Assembly (NCBI GenBank): GCA_036897625.1
Contig: JAYMTA010000332.1
Span: 1 to 31,208, forward strand
Direction of reading: 5' to 3'
DNA length: 31,208 nucleotides
Source: Pelargonium cotyledonis
Lineage: Eukaryota > Streptophyta > Magnoliopsida > Geraniales > Geraniaceae
Part shown: one piece after another, positions 1 to 10,467 of the stretch
Layout of the letters: each line of letters opens with the position of its first letter
Position numbering within the stretch: the stretch's first letter is position 1
The notes under the pieces: model-generated
The model's input: the letters and a program-made list of their open reading frames with translations, nothing else
What the model was told of the DNA's origin: nothing
Database searches by the model: none
Made by a program: the position numbers and the translations under genes

Positions 1-470
1 TATAAAGAGAATAGAAAAATAATTTAATTATACAAATTTCGAGAGTGTTAAAAATTGAATCTGTCTGATACCATGTTAGAGAACTAACTCAACTAAAACC
101 TAAACTTATATTTAAAGTCCTACTATATTGTAAAAGTTAACCTGACATTTTCGCGTCAATACCAATCCGTTTATGTAAATGTGCCGGATCGGATGATATA
201 ATTTTGAGCTTATTGTTTAAACGTGTTAAACGTGTGATGTCGTTTTAACCCTATTTAATAAACGATTCGGTTTGACCGAACACGAGATGGATAAAAGTAA
301 TTGGAAGGACAGTTATCTAATTGGGCCTGACTCAACAATAAAGAAAAGAAGTGGGCCAAGCCCATCACAACTAACGAATGGATCAGGATTGATTTGGACC
401 CACAATTCGAGTTCATAAATGTTAGGTAAATTCGTTATTTTACTCAAACATCACGGCCATATATGAAGCC
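1..470. other. AT-rich intergenic flank with promoter-like end
   Basis: No coding sequence is visible. Bases 130-290 hold a low-complexity stretch with repeated GTTTAAACGTG and TTTAATAAACG words. It resembles the stretch at 8110-8420, so the two may be copies of one dispersed repeat; this is a weak call by eye. The part after about 315 carries promoter-like motifs listed separately. Confidence 0.5.
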
Positions 471-521
471 AAGCGTCGTCACTGTCGTCTCCGAATCTCT
501 GATTCTGAACTGTAACCCTAA
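316..521 (+). promoter_or_regulatory. Site II and telo-box promoter region
   Basis: Two TGGGCC site II motifs are seen at 322-327 and 352-357, with a reverse AGCCCA beside the second (359-364). A TATA-like CATATATG lies at 458-465 and a telo-box AACCCTAA at 514-521. In plants, site II plus telo-box is the typical promoter style of ribosomal-protein, translation-related and snoRNA genes. The order suggests plus-strand transcription starting at about 485-500, into the tandem-repeat array that follows. That a transcript exists is inferred. Confidence 0.5.
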
Positions 522-819
522 CGTTCAAATTTCTTCCATTTTTCTACAGTGATTTTGTATTTTCCTTGAATAATATATGCATCATGATCTAAATGCGATT
601 CTCTGTGCTCATCGATAGCACATTGAACATGCAAAAGTGATGCTAAATCAAGCTTTTACAGGCACTTCTGGACAAGTGGATTCCAAATTTTCCCATGGTT
701 TCTCGCTTTTTCTCGTAAGTTTCACAGTTTTCTCACTTCTAAATACAGATCATGTCCTGATCTGCTCGTTCCAGCTTTCATTTGTGGTTTTTTCGATGAA
801 AAAATTGCTCATCGATATG

Positions 820-3800
820 CTCGACTGTGACTGGTTTTGCATTAGCGACACTACTATGAGGTTTTGAGGTAATTTTCTCATTGTTTCGCGCCTTTCTTCT
901 AGTTAGCTGCTCAGTTTTCTCGTTCTTAGAACATAACTGTATTTCAATTCTGATCCGGTAACGATACGTGTATTTATGAAAATTTTACCTCTAGATTTGG
1001 TAATTTGTTTTGCATTTAATCACACTGTTAGGCTTGGTGTAATCAAGAATCTGTTCGATTTTGCTTTCACTGCACTGATCAGAGCCTTGGTGTAATTTTC
1101 AAATGGTTTCTTGCATGCTTCTAAATTTTCTCATGTTCCATACAGAAATTGTACGAATCCGGTTCTGATTTGCTCTCTTGTCTGTTCTGTTAATATGAAG
1201 TCCATTGTGAATATGGATCTCCTCAATGATGACTGATTTTGCTTTAACCACACTGAATAGAGGCTTGGGGTTGGGTTTGAGGTCTTTAAATGGTTTAGGT
1301 GTAAATTGCTATGGCCTGAGATAGTTTGCGTTGACTGTGACTTGTGCTTGGCATTGCTCGATGAATCTTGTCTCCAGAAGTTCAAGCTTTATGATATTAC
1401 TCCCTCTGAGTGTCCTGAAGTGTTCCCAAACAAGCCCTTACTCTAATGCTTTGCTTTTAGGGAGGAGGAGAAAGGTTTGTCAAGCATTTGTTGCTTCAAT
1501 GGTTAGATAGTCTCAGCCATAGCCTTTTTTGTGATTAAATCTGTGAGGACTTGAATTGCCCTCTTCTTGTTCTCTCGTGTCGAAAACATTGGCCCGTTTC
1601 TGAGAGCAATCTATCCGCATGATTTTGAATCTATGTTTCAGCTTATTCTTTTGCCATTTTGCGCTTTTTTTAGTCAAAATTCACCATACCAATCACATTA
1701 TTGTTGATTTTTGTGGTTGACATAATTCACCTAAGCAAATTGATGCCTACTTTAAATATGCTTTCATTCAATTTTTGGTATGTGAATCTCCGCTCGATGA
1801 TGACTGTTTTTGCTTTAACCACACTGAAAAGAGGCTTGAGGTGTGGCTCACTCTTCAAATGGTTTAGCCTGGAAATTGCTATGGCCGGAGATAGTCTGTA
1901 TTATTGATTGTGACTTGTGTGTTGACATTGCTTGATGAGTCTTATCTCTAGAAGTTCAAGCTTTGTGATATTATTACCCCAAGTGTTACCAAACAAGGCC
2001 TAAATCTAATGCTTTGCTTTTAGGGAGGAGAAGAAAACTCTGTCAAGCACTTGTTGCTTCAATGGTTAGATTGTCTCAGCTTGCCATTTGTGGGATTTAA
2101 TTATTGAGGACTTGAATTGCCCTCTTGTTCTCTGGTGCTGAAGACATTGGCCCTTTTCTGAGAGTAATCTATGCACATAATTTAGAAACTATGTTTCAAC
2201 ATAATATTTTGGTCAATATTCACCAAACCTAGCAGTTTTTGCTCTCTTTGTTGTGATATGAACTATCTCATCACATCACATTATGGTTGATCCCTGTACT
2301 GTCAAAATTTATATGCTAAATGATGATTGATTTTGCTTTAACCACACTGAAAAGAGGCTAGAGGTTGGGTTCAAAGGCTTAAATGGATTTTTCCCTAGAA
2401 ATTGTCTTGGCGTGAGATGGTTTGTGTCGTTGATTGTGACTTGTGCTTGGCTTTGCTTGATGACTCTTATCTCTAGAAGCTCAAACTTTGTGATATTATT
2501 ACTCCCTAAATCCTAAACCCTATACCAAACAAGGCCTAGTTTCAATGCTTTGCTTTTAGAGAGAAGAAGAAAGTTTTGTCAAGCACCTGATGCTTCAATG
2601 GTTAGATAGTCTCTGCCATGGCCTTTTTTCTGGAATTAATCTTTGAGGACTTGAATTGCCTTCTTCTTGTTCTCTTGTATGAAAACATTGGTCCTTTTCT
2701 GAGAGCAATCTATCTACATAATTTAGAATCTAAGTTTCAGCTTAATGTTTTGCCATATTTCGGCTGTTTTTGGTCAAAATTCATTTTTGCTCACCTTTTG
2801 TGATAACTATAGTTCATTCCTGTTATTGTAGAAATTCACCTGAATATGCTTTCCTGAAATTTTGTTATGTAAAGATGTGCTCAATGATGATTGATATTGC
2901 TATAACCACACTGAAAAGAGGCCTGAGTTTGGTTTCAATGGATTTAGTCTGGAAATTGCTACGGTCTGAGATGGTCTGTGTCGTTGATTGTGACTTGTGC
3001 TTGGCATGGCTTGCAGAGTCTGATCTCTAGAAGTTCAAGCTTCATAATATATATATATATATACACCCTCTTTTCCCAAATATTTCTCCTGTACTGTTAC
3101 CAAACAAACAAGCACTTAATCCAATATTTTGCTTTTAGAGAGGAGGACAAAGCTTTGTCAAGCACTTGTTGCTTCAGTGATCAGATAGTTTCTGCCATAG
3201 CATTTCGGTGATTAAGTTTTTGATGGCTTGAATTGGCCCCTTCTGTGGAAAAATTTGGCCCGTTTCTGAGAGCAATCTGTCACATAATTTTCTATCTACA
3301 TTTCTTGGAATCTATCGCATGATGATATATTTTGCTTTTACCATATTGCTTTAGTCATTTTTGCACGTTTGACCAAATTTTAGGCTGGATTACTTCTTTT
3401 TTGGGTTAAGAGATTGCGTTAGGATTGATGTGCTCGATGATGATATATTTTGCTTTAACCACACCGAAAAGAGACTTGAGGTTTCGTTAAAAGGCTTCAA
3501 TTGGTTTATCCTTGAAATTGCTATGTCATGAGACGATTTGTATTGTTGATTGTGACTTGTGCTTGGCATTGTTTGATGAGTCCCGTCTCTAGAAGTTCAA
3601 GCTTTATGATACTATTATTACCTCCGTTTCAAATTAAACGTCGTTCTAGAGTTACCAAACAACCACCTTATTCTAAAGCTCAACTTTTAGAGACAATTGT
3701 TGCTTCAATGGTTTGATAGTCTCTGCCATGGCCATTTCTGGATTGAATTATTGAACGCTTAGATTAGCCTCTTGTTCTCTTATGTGGAACAATATGGACC

Positions 3801-3830
3801 TTTTGAAGATTTGTTATGCTTCAATTTTTT
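820..3830 (+). repeat. Tandem array of ~0.55 kb non-coding repeats
   Basis: Five recognisable units start at the anchor ATGATGA at 1226, 1797, 2320, 2884 and 3437, giving periods of 571, 523, 564 and 553 bases. Each unit holds the same ordered blocks: ATGATGA followed by TTTGCTTTAACCACACTGA; a block with GATTGTGACTTGTGCTTGGC; one with TCTCTAGAAGTTCAAGCTT; an acceptor-like TTTGCTTTTAG followed by a purine-rich stretch; GCTTCAATGGTTAGATAGTCTC; and TTTCTGAGAGCAATCT. Degenerate pieces of the first block also occur near 825-860, 1000-1040 and 1060-1110. All frames contain stops and no protein family is recognisable. With the promoter motifs upstream, the array is probably a non-coding transcription unit. 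C/D snoRNA content is possible but unproven. Confidence 0.75.
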
Positions 3831-3992
3831 CTCCACAAATGAATTTTGAAATTGGTTTGTGTAAAATAATTTAATTATAGTTTCAGTTTTTTCCATTTCT
3901 TACTCTAAATCTCTCGAACTGAGTTCGGTTGTTGAATTTTTTTAGCATAAATTAGTTCGTGAACTTTTGAATCATAATATACCATAATCGGG

Positions 3993-6129
3993 TCAGTTAA
4001 AATGATAAACAGCAATAAAAGGCAACATGACACTGCCCATCCAAAGCTTCCCATCTCTTTCTTCTACTTCACTAATTGCCTTAATAACCTTACCTTCACT
4101 GTCCTCTAGTATCTGTAACAGCTCACCTTCTGGGCTGTATTTGACTGCTAATGAATGTGGCCATCCCCCAACCTGAAGCAAGAAATGGAACCTGGTCGAA
4201 ATCGGGAGCTTGAGCAAGAATTTCCGCACTCTTGGGTACAACGCGCATAGGTATGTGTAAATGTTGCGTCGACAATGGAGCGCTACCCAGAATTCGCCGT
4301 TTTCATTGGTTCGGACATTGTCGGGGTAACCGGGTAGGGTGGCGAATAACTCTGAAGTCCCTGCTTTGTCGCCTTTTAGCCAATACTTGGTTAATCTATA
4401 TCGATAGATAAGAGGAGGAGAAAACGGAATTAAATTGGGATTAAACCAAAGACTTGTGGACACACCATTCGGGACAAAATTTGGATTGAACCGAAGACTT
4501 GTACGGAAGTTAACTTACCTGCCAACGGCAGCTTCGCAGAAGATAAAGAAGGAACCATCTTTGCTTATGGACACACCATTCGGAAACTGGAGATTTCTCA
4601 TAAGAACCGTTGTTTCCTTTGTAGTTGGATTGTACTTCAAAAGCCTCCCGGTGTCGTCTCCTGAGAATACCATCTCCATATAGTGCCTGATACAAACGCA
4701 AGACACCATTACTTCCAAATTTGTAGATAGTCTATTTTCCATACTCAAACCGTGACTAAAAAGTCAGAAGACGATAGTCCTATAGTTGCGCCAATGCCCA
4801 CTCTGTATTTAAATCGTTTTTTCTTCTCTTTTTGGGTTTGCGTTGAAAAGAACTAATCTGATCCCAACCCGCAAGAGGTGCAGGTTCATGCAAGTTTATA
4901 ATAGAAAATGCGTGGGACCTATATTTTGTGACCCGAATCAGCAACTCTATATTAGTTGTACGAAGCCTATGAATACCTTACATGTAAACTATCTTAACGG
5001 CGTGAATGTTTTTGGATTCACTTGCAAATAAGCTTTTATAAGATGCATCATCTACAATGACAAAGATATATGAGATAAAATGTACCTCCTCTGGTATGTG
5101 ATGCTGCTATCTGTGAAATAAACGTTCCCTTCTTCGTCAATGTCAAGATCATTGCTAAACCTCAGTGGCACACCTTCGGCTTCAGTTGCAAGTGATGTTG
5201 CCAATCCACCTTCTGGCCCAACCTTCATGAGCCCGAGATACGAATCTGCAATGTATAAATCACCCGTCTGCTTGTTAAAGCGAAGCCCTAGGGGACGGCC
5301 ACAGATGTGCTCGTGCTCAACGTAGCTCAAAGGCGATGGCTTTGGGTCGCATAATTCAGACCTAGAATGATGGAAACAATTTGTTATCTAGACAAAGATG
5401 GCACAAATAAACCCCGCCTACTGAGAAATTGAAATTCGTTACAAATACACTAATACATAAACACAATGAATTTTGGATTATGTATCAACATGATTTTCCT
5501 AGTAACCATTTTGTGCTCAAAAAATTATCAATAATTTAGCCTCTTCAATATCCATTTTATGTAAATTTGACTCCGATTTGAATATTTGTTCAAATTTAGT
5601 CCCTTAGTAGACCAATTTTGTCTCCAAAATTGGCATGCCCTATGAGTAATTGATGAACAGCAGTTTGGCACAAAATGTATACTAATAAGACTAAACTGAA
5701 ACAAACATTAGATCGAAGAACAATTCAACACAAAACATAAGTTAATAGATAATTTCAAAACCTTGTACATAAAAATGTAATAAAAAATTTCCATAATCAC
5801 CTGTTCGACGAAGTATGAGCAAAATGCGTCCACGACTCGCCGTTCCAGAACAGAATTCGACCGTCGGCGACTCCAGTGTATGGCCCTCGACCATTCCGAT
5901 CAAACGCCAAGCTCTCCGGTCCCTGAACTTCGTTCAGAAACCTAATCTCCGATCTCTGCAGCAAATTCTGGCGATCTCGAGCCTTCGGAACCTGAGACCA
6001 CGAAGGCATGTCGACTCTAACGGCTTCGAAGTTCGGGAAATCGGAGATGGCGCTGTGCTTGAACGGATCGGTGGCGCAGTAGACGGCCAGGAGGAGGAAG
6101 ACGCCGGCGAGGATTCCGGCGGTAGACAT
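3993..6129 (-). CDS. Strictosidine synthase-like protein
   Basis: Four exons join in frame, all at phase 2: 6129-5801, 5361-5086, 4686-4519 and 4395-3993, giving about 391 residues, the usual family length. The start at 6129 opens a short hydrophobic signal-anchor (GILAGVFLLLAVYCA), so the protein probably enters the secretory pathway or vacuole. Family hallmarks in order are GPESLAFD, DGRILFW, CGRPLGLRF, DLYIADSYLGL, FSNDLDID with VYFTDSS, GRLLKY, FPNGVSIS, LPGYPDNVR and a C-terminal GKLWMGSV block; these are six-bladed beta-propeller strands. Strictosidine synthase itself condenses tryptamine and secologanin. Plant SSL proteins mostly lack that activity and their substrates are uncertain, so no reaction is claimed. 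No frameshift or stop is seen. Splice sites are ordinary GT-AG. Confidence 0.92.
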
Positions 6130-6270
6130 CGCCGGATAGCGATTGCGAAATGGGAGCGAGCATTGGGGTTTTAAAATCGAAACCCTAACTGTTGTTCGGA
6201 GATTGTTTGTTTGGGCATTGAAATCGAATGAGAGAAAGAGAGGTAGGTGAGATGTTGTAAATGGCGCGAT

Positions 6271-6279
6271 CTTTAAATA
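6271..6279 (-). promoter_or_regulatory. TATA box of strictosidine synthase-like gene
   Basis: On the minus strand the sequence reads TATTTAAAG about 145 bases upstream of the ATG at 6129. The distance leaves a leader of roughly 110 bases. The call rests on motif and position only. Confidence 0.5.
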
Positions 6280-6299
6280 GACCTTTTATATTGGGCTTT

Positions 6300-6960
6300 A
6301 GAGAGATATTTTTGTTTTTTCCTTTTCATTTTGGTCCCTAACCCATCTATTTTATTTTGAATCTGACACTAGATTTTATTGTTGTTGCAATTTAGTCTCA
6401 AATTATATTATTTTGTTTGGAATTAGTCCAATTCGTGTAGTCGTCACACCGATTCCGTCCAATTGGATCACTCATCGTCATAAAATGAATGTACTATTGG
6501 GACTTCATGCATCGCTAGCTTTTTTTAACGACGCTCGTTAGCTTGAAGTTCTTCGAGTGGGTCTCTAGTTAGCCTGGTCGAAGGCTCTCTATAAGTGTTG
6601 GTTGGGTTATTAGCCAGCCAAGTAGCAAAAATGGAGACGTTATTTATTACTCATATTCGTCTTAAAAAATTTGTTCACGCCAAAAGGTTCCCGCAATTTT
6701 ATTTTATTTTACTATTTTTTTGTGTGAAAACATAATAGACACATTTCATTGTAATATGAAGAATAGAAGGCAATGAGGTTGAATATAAATAAACCTTCAA
6801 CCATATAAATTACAAATGTGTTGGCAGTAAACTGTAAGCAGCCTTAATTACCCAAAATCTCCTGAAGACAATCTTAAAATACAAAAACATGGGAATCAAG
6901 AATGAGAATGGGGACAACATTCTCTTTCCTAAGCAGTTTTAATGCAATCACGAAAAATGA
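6300..6960. other. Intergenic, no gene seen
   Basis: AT-rich DNA between the promoter of the strictosidine synthase-like gene and the 3' end of the next minus-strand gene. It has phrases such as TTTGGTCCCTAACCC and AATTTAGTCTCAAATT, common in dispersed dicot repeats. The part after about 6730 is probably 3' untranslated sequence of the gene ending at 7006. No coding or RNA gene is visible. Confidence 0.5.
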
Positions 6961-7005
6961 GAATCTCATTACATTTCTAAACAGTTTCTTAATCCAAAAG
7001 CTGCC

Positions 7006-8825
7006 TTAGTAGGTGCGAGAGCCTGTGTTATACACACGGCCTCCAGGGTACGATTGAGTTGGACTAGCTCTGGGCTCAAACCCACGATCCCTGGTACCCT
7101 CTAGAATTTCAGGTCGTTCTCTGTAGTTATCATATTGATCTGTGTTATATGATCGGGGTGCAGCGCCAGCGTAACCATGAGAATCGCCAGGGCCCGAGCT
7201 GCTGTTATGATTCATTGCAACTTGTTGATATTGATGATGGCGTGCTTGAGATTCTTTTCTAAGGAACTCGCCTCTGTGACTGGCATGACGAGCTCGGAGA
7301 GCTGCAAGATGTTCCTCGTACTGAGAATTTATTGCGTTTATTTTCTGAAAAGAGGAAGGAAGTCACAATTAGGTAAAGGTTAGCAGAACAATCGTGGCCA
7401 TTCAGTCCAGTTCCGGTCTGGTCCCAGACTGAATCAAGGCCAGTCCGGTCTTTGCTCAAAAGAACTAGGGTAACTCAGACCAATACAGTCCGGTTCCAGA
7501 AGATGCACACCCCTAGATACCTCCAGGTAGTTTTTGTTTACTAACTCGTGAATTAAACATTAGATTCTATGTTTTCTACCTCCAAAATATTGATCTTACA
7601 GTAACTTAATTCAAGAGATACCACAGTAATAGTTATTATCTACAACCTTAGTTATTTATTTAAACTAACCTCTCTGTGCCGAGCATTTTCTGCATCCTCG
7701 GCATCAGTCTGTTCCTTGGTTAGTTTCAAAATGTTATCCAGAAATTTCTGCTCCAGACCTTCAAAAGTATGCGGAGAAGTATAATCCTCATATCCAATTT
7801 CCATATCTTCTTCATGGGGTTGAGATCTGGGATCACTGTGGGCTTGTTTCTCTAAAGCCAGTTTAGGATCTGGCCTCTGACCCTGGTAATAGGATCCAGA
7901 TGTGTCACGCCCTAGATCTACATCGCATCAAACATGTTTCAATAAGTAAAATGAGAAAAAACATAACAACAAACAGATAATAGAAACACTCAAAACAGTT
8001 TATGGAAAACTTAAACATTTAAATGTCAAAATCAGTTCAAAGAGTATAGATGCATAGATGAGTCCATAAAGAATAATCACAGAGACAATGTTGAATTGAA
8101 ATATATTTGTAAGTACCTCTCATAACATGAATTTAAGCGGATTAGGGTTCAACTTAATCGTGTTTGTGTTGTGTTTGCGTGTAGACTAACTCAAACCGTT
8201 TAGTTAAATGTGTCGTATATGTGTTGAGCCCACTTGATCCTTTAATTAAACAGGGTGAGTAACACATTTAATAAACCACCGATTGAAGAATAAGATTGTA
8301 ATTTTCCAAACATATCGTGTCAATAATGACCCGTATAGATTATATTAGTCAAATATATCAGGTCATGTACTCATGTTGTGCAACATTGAATCCAGTCACT
8401 TAAACGTGTAGGGAAATGCATCAACGCCCTATCAAGATGCCATAAACAAATAGTCCACCATGCTAGATTTGTATCACAGCAAGATACCAAATGCCTACAC
8501 TATCCAAGTGAATAAGTAGTGTCATGGGGCTATACACAGCGCAAGGAATTTAGGAAGGACAGGGAGAGAGTGTGAATTAGCACTTGCCTTCATTGAACGT
8601 GTGAGGAGGCATTGGATTCGATACCTTTGATCCATCTCTTTCCCAATGCCATTGTCTCTCTGCTTTTGAAGTCTCATACGGGAGATCCCTCTCAGGAGTA
8701 AAAGCCTCTAACCTTCCTTGGAAATGATCAGACTTATGTTCCATCCGGCGACTGGATGTATGCTGCATCTGTGAACCGGCATAGGTATTGGGACCTGAAT
8801 CAGCATATTGTCCCGGCCGCCTCAT
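7006..8825 (-). CDS. Conserved plant protein of unknown function
   Basis: Three coding exons join in frame: 8825-8588, 7917-7670 and 7344-7006, about 274 residues. The first intron has a GC donor (AG|GCAAGT) and a TAG acceptor; phases are 1 then 0. The start at MRRPGQYADSG is the first methionine of the polar reading frame; an upstream in-frame M lies in what looks like the 5' untranslated exon. The protein is hydrophilic and rich in Q, H, S, R and E. Residues 1-100 look disordered. Roughly 120-195 (EGLEQKFLDNILKLTKE, then INSQYEEHLAALRARH) should form helix or coiled coil. The tail is rich in G, Y, R and S and ends GSRTY. No signal peptide, membrane segment or enzymatic motif is seen. The tail resembles RNA-binding low-complexity regions, but no RNA-binding domain is present and I assign no function. 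Confidence 0.8.
7400..7520. repeat. Possible dispersed repeat in intron
   Basis: A GC-richer patch in an otherwise AT-rich intron has repeated GGTCTGG, CAGACTG and CAGTCCGGT words and ends near TGCACACCCCTAG. Such patches are typical of dispersed dicot repeats. No terminal repeats were found, so the class is unknown. Confidence 0.3.
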
Positions 8826-9046
8826 CTCTATTACCAACCAGTGCAGCTGGAATGCTGGACCTAACAATCATAAAACCCACTCTAATGAAACTTGGATTCT
8901 TATAACACACATGGACTAATGAGTAGACCATAATTGAAAAGCATGGGATTTTTTTTAATGTATTTTGGATTTGACAAAACCCACCTGAAAAAAGAAGAAG
9001 AAACATCTTTGCAAATTCAACAGCTTTAGCAAGCATGACAAATATT

Positions 9047-9470
9047 ATCAATGGTCAAGCTCATTGCTTGTTGATAATCATTCTAACACTTACATTTTTG
9101 CAATCATTAAAATACAGAAAATGTACAAATTGCTCTGACAGACATTTTATCAAACACAAGGTGTGCAAGCAAAAGTTCCAAACCCGCCTAGCTACAACAA
9201 TAAAACTCCCGAACCCTACATATAATCCCAACTGATATACTAGATACCACCCAGATACATGGTTTAGAAGAAAACTAAAATTACAAAAAATATAAATGTA
9301 TGATTTATAACAAATGAATTAATGATGGTCAAGCTCATTGGTTGTTGATAATCATTAAAATACAGAAATGAACAAACTGTTCTCACAGATATTTTAACAA
9401 GCATGTGGTGTGCAAGCTGAACCAAACCCACCTTGTCACAACGATGCTTCTTCGAAACCCTACAAAAGTG
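9047..9470. repeat. Imperfect tandem duplication in 5' intron
   Basis: The stretch beginning ATGGTCAAGCTCATTG at about 9051 recurs at about 9326, both followed by GTTGATAATCATT, AAAATACAGAAA, GTGTGCAAGC and a CGAACCCTAC or CGAAACCCTAC end. The period is about 275 bases. It lies in the first, untranslated-region intron of the minus-strand gene. Confidence 0.6.
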
Positions 9471-9638
9471 GCTAACTTTTTACACAAATAGAACCAAAAT
9501 TTCCCAGAGATTCTACATTGGATTCAAATATAAATCCTACCGGTGCATATTCACCGACATACACAGAAAACAAAAATTACGATAAATTACACAGAAATGA
9601 TTACACAAATAATTCGAAAAAACAATAAATTTGATTAC

Positions 9639-9720
9639 CTGGAATTGATGTGATTTCCTTTATCTACTTCCTCTGATTTCGAATTTTGAGGGGAAAAATA
9701 GAAGGCGATCACCGATTCAG
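9639..9720 (-). other. Putative 5' untranslated exon
   Basis: On the minus strand an exon-like stretch ends at a good donor (CAG|GTAATC, exon edge 9639). An intron would then run to an acceptor shortly before the ATG at 8825, within about 8830-8860. This would be the leader exon of the 7006-8825 gene. The upstream limit is a guess. Confidence 0.45.
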
Positions 9721-9825
9721 ATGATAAAAATAAAAAATAAAAAAATCCCAATCACTTTGTCTGGTACTGGTTCGTGTTCGACAGAAACTCAGTAATATTG
9801 AAACCAGGCCTTCGAATATTGAGTT

Positions 9826-9929
9826 TGGGCCAAATGGTACTGAGCCCATAAATATGGGAAAATATGTATTTTAATTTTGTCCCACATCGGAAACAAACCA
9901 GACTAACTCAGTTCACTTCTCTATAAATA
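9826..9929 (+). promoter_or_regulatory. snRNA-type USE and TATA box, with site II motifs
   Basis: GTCCCACATCG at 9879-9889 is an exact match to the plant snRNA upstream sequence element RTCCCACATCG. A TATAAATA box follows at 9922-9929, leaving 32 bases between them, close to the spacing known for Pol II-type snRNA genes and longer than the Pol III type. A TGGGCC motif (9826-9831) and GAGCCCA lie just upstream. No recognisable U1, U2, U4 or U5 sequence follows at the expected start near 9955. The pair may drive an unknown RNA, may be the old promoter of the EngB fragment at 10110, or may belong to a dispersed repeat carrying this motif. Confidence 0.6.
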
Positions 9930-10109
9930 AGGCCATATTTCCGTAGCAGCATTTATTTTTTGGGACTTATTAAAAAATTAGGAAGTTTACGTTGGAATTT
10001 AAATTTTTGCTTTTCCCTCACGGCCGGTCAAAACCCGTCAACCACCGCCTCTGGTTCGCGGCAGAGAATTAGGGCTCTCCATAACCCCTAGGCTCTTCTC
10101 TACGGTCAT

Positions 10110-10467
10110 CCCTAAAACCTCTCTCTCAACCTCACGAACTCAAGCCCTACCCACCTCTCCGTTACCTGAAGGCCTCCTCGAAGATGAGGACGATGAAGAG
10201 GACGAGGAGCTCACGTAGAAATTCCCATCGACAAGCTTTTCATACCCCCGGACGATGAAGCGAATCCTGAAAGGTTGCTCAGCAAGTGCGCCAGGGACGC
10301 TCGGATTAATGACGCCGAGTTCGTGAAGAGCAGTGTGAGGACCGAGGATTGCCCCAGCTATGTCCGGCCGGAGTTTGCGCTTGTGGGTTGCTCCAATGTT
10401 GGCAAATCTTCGCTGCTTAATTCCCTTATTCGCCGGAATAATCTCGCCCTCATCTCCAAGAAACCAG
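10110..10467 (+). pseudogene. EngB/YihA-type GTPase, first-exon fragment
   Basis: The frame reads EIPIDKLFIPP, then CARDARINDAEFVKSSV, CPSYVRPEFALVGCSNVGKS and SLLNSLIRRNNLALISKKPG, the N-terminal half of a plant organellar EngB GTPase with its G1 P-loop (GCSNVGKS). A donor-like CCAG|GTTGG follows, but the expected next exon with the remaining G motifs is not found in the following kilobase. Upstream an acidic stretch (LLEDEDDEEDEELT) lies in a different frame, so the fragment carries a frameshift near 10215. No in-frame ATG is visible before it. The intact family helps assemble ribosomes in plastids or mitochondria; this copy cannot encode a working protein. A missed exon arrangement is less likely. 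Confidence 0.8.

Noticed and set aside
3611-3650. CTCCGTTTCAAATTAAACGTCGTT, resembling a Stowaway MITE terminus
   Set aside because: Only one end is seen, with no matching inverted end or TA duplication, and the corresponding place in the other repeat units has unrelated short sequence.
5815-6174. Plus-strand open frame of 119 codons
   Set aside because: It is antisense to exon 1 of the strictosidine synthase-like gene, whose frame carries clear family motifs and splice sites.
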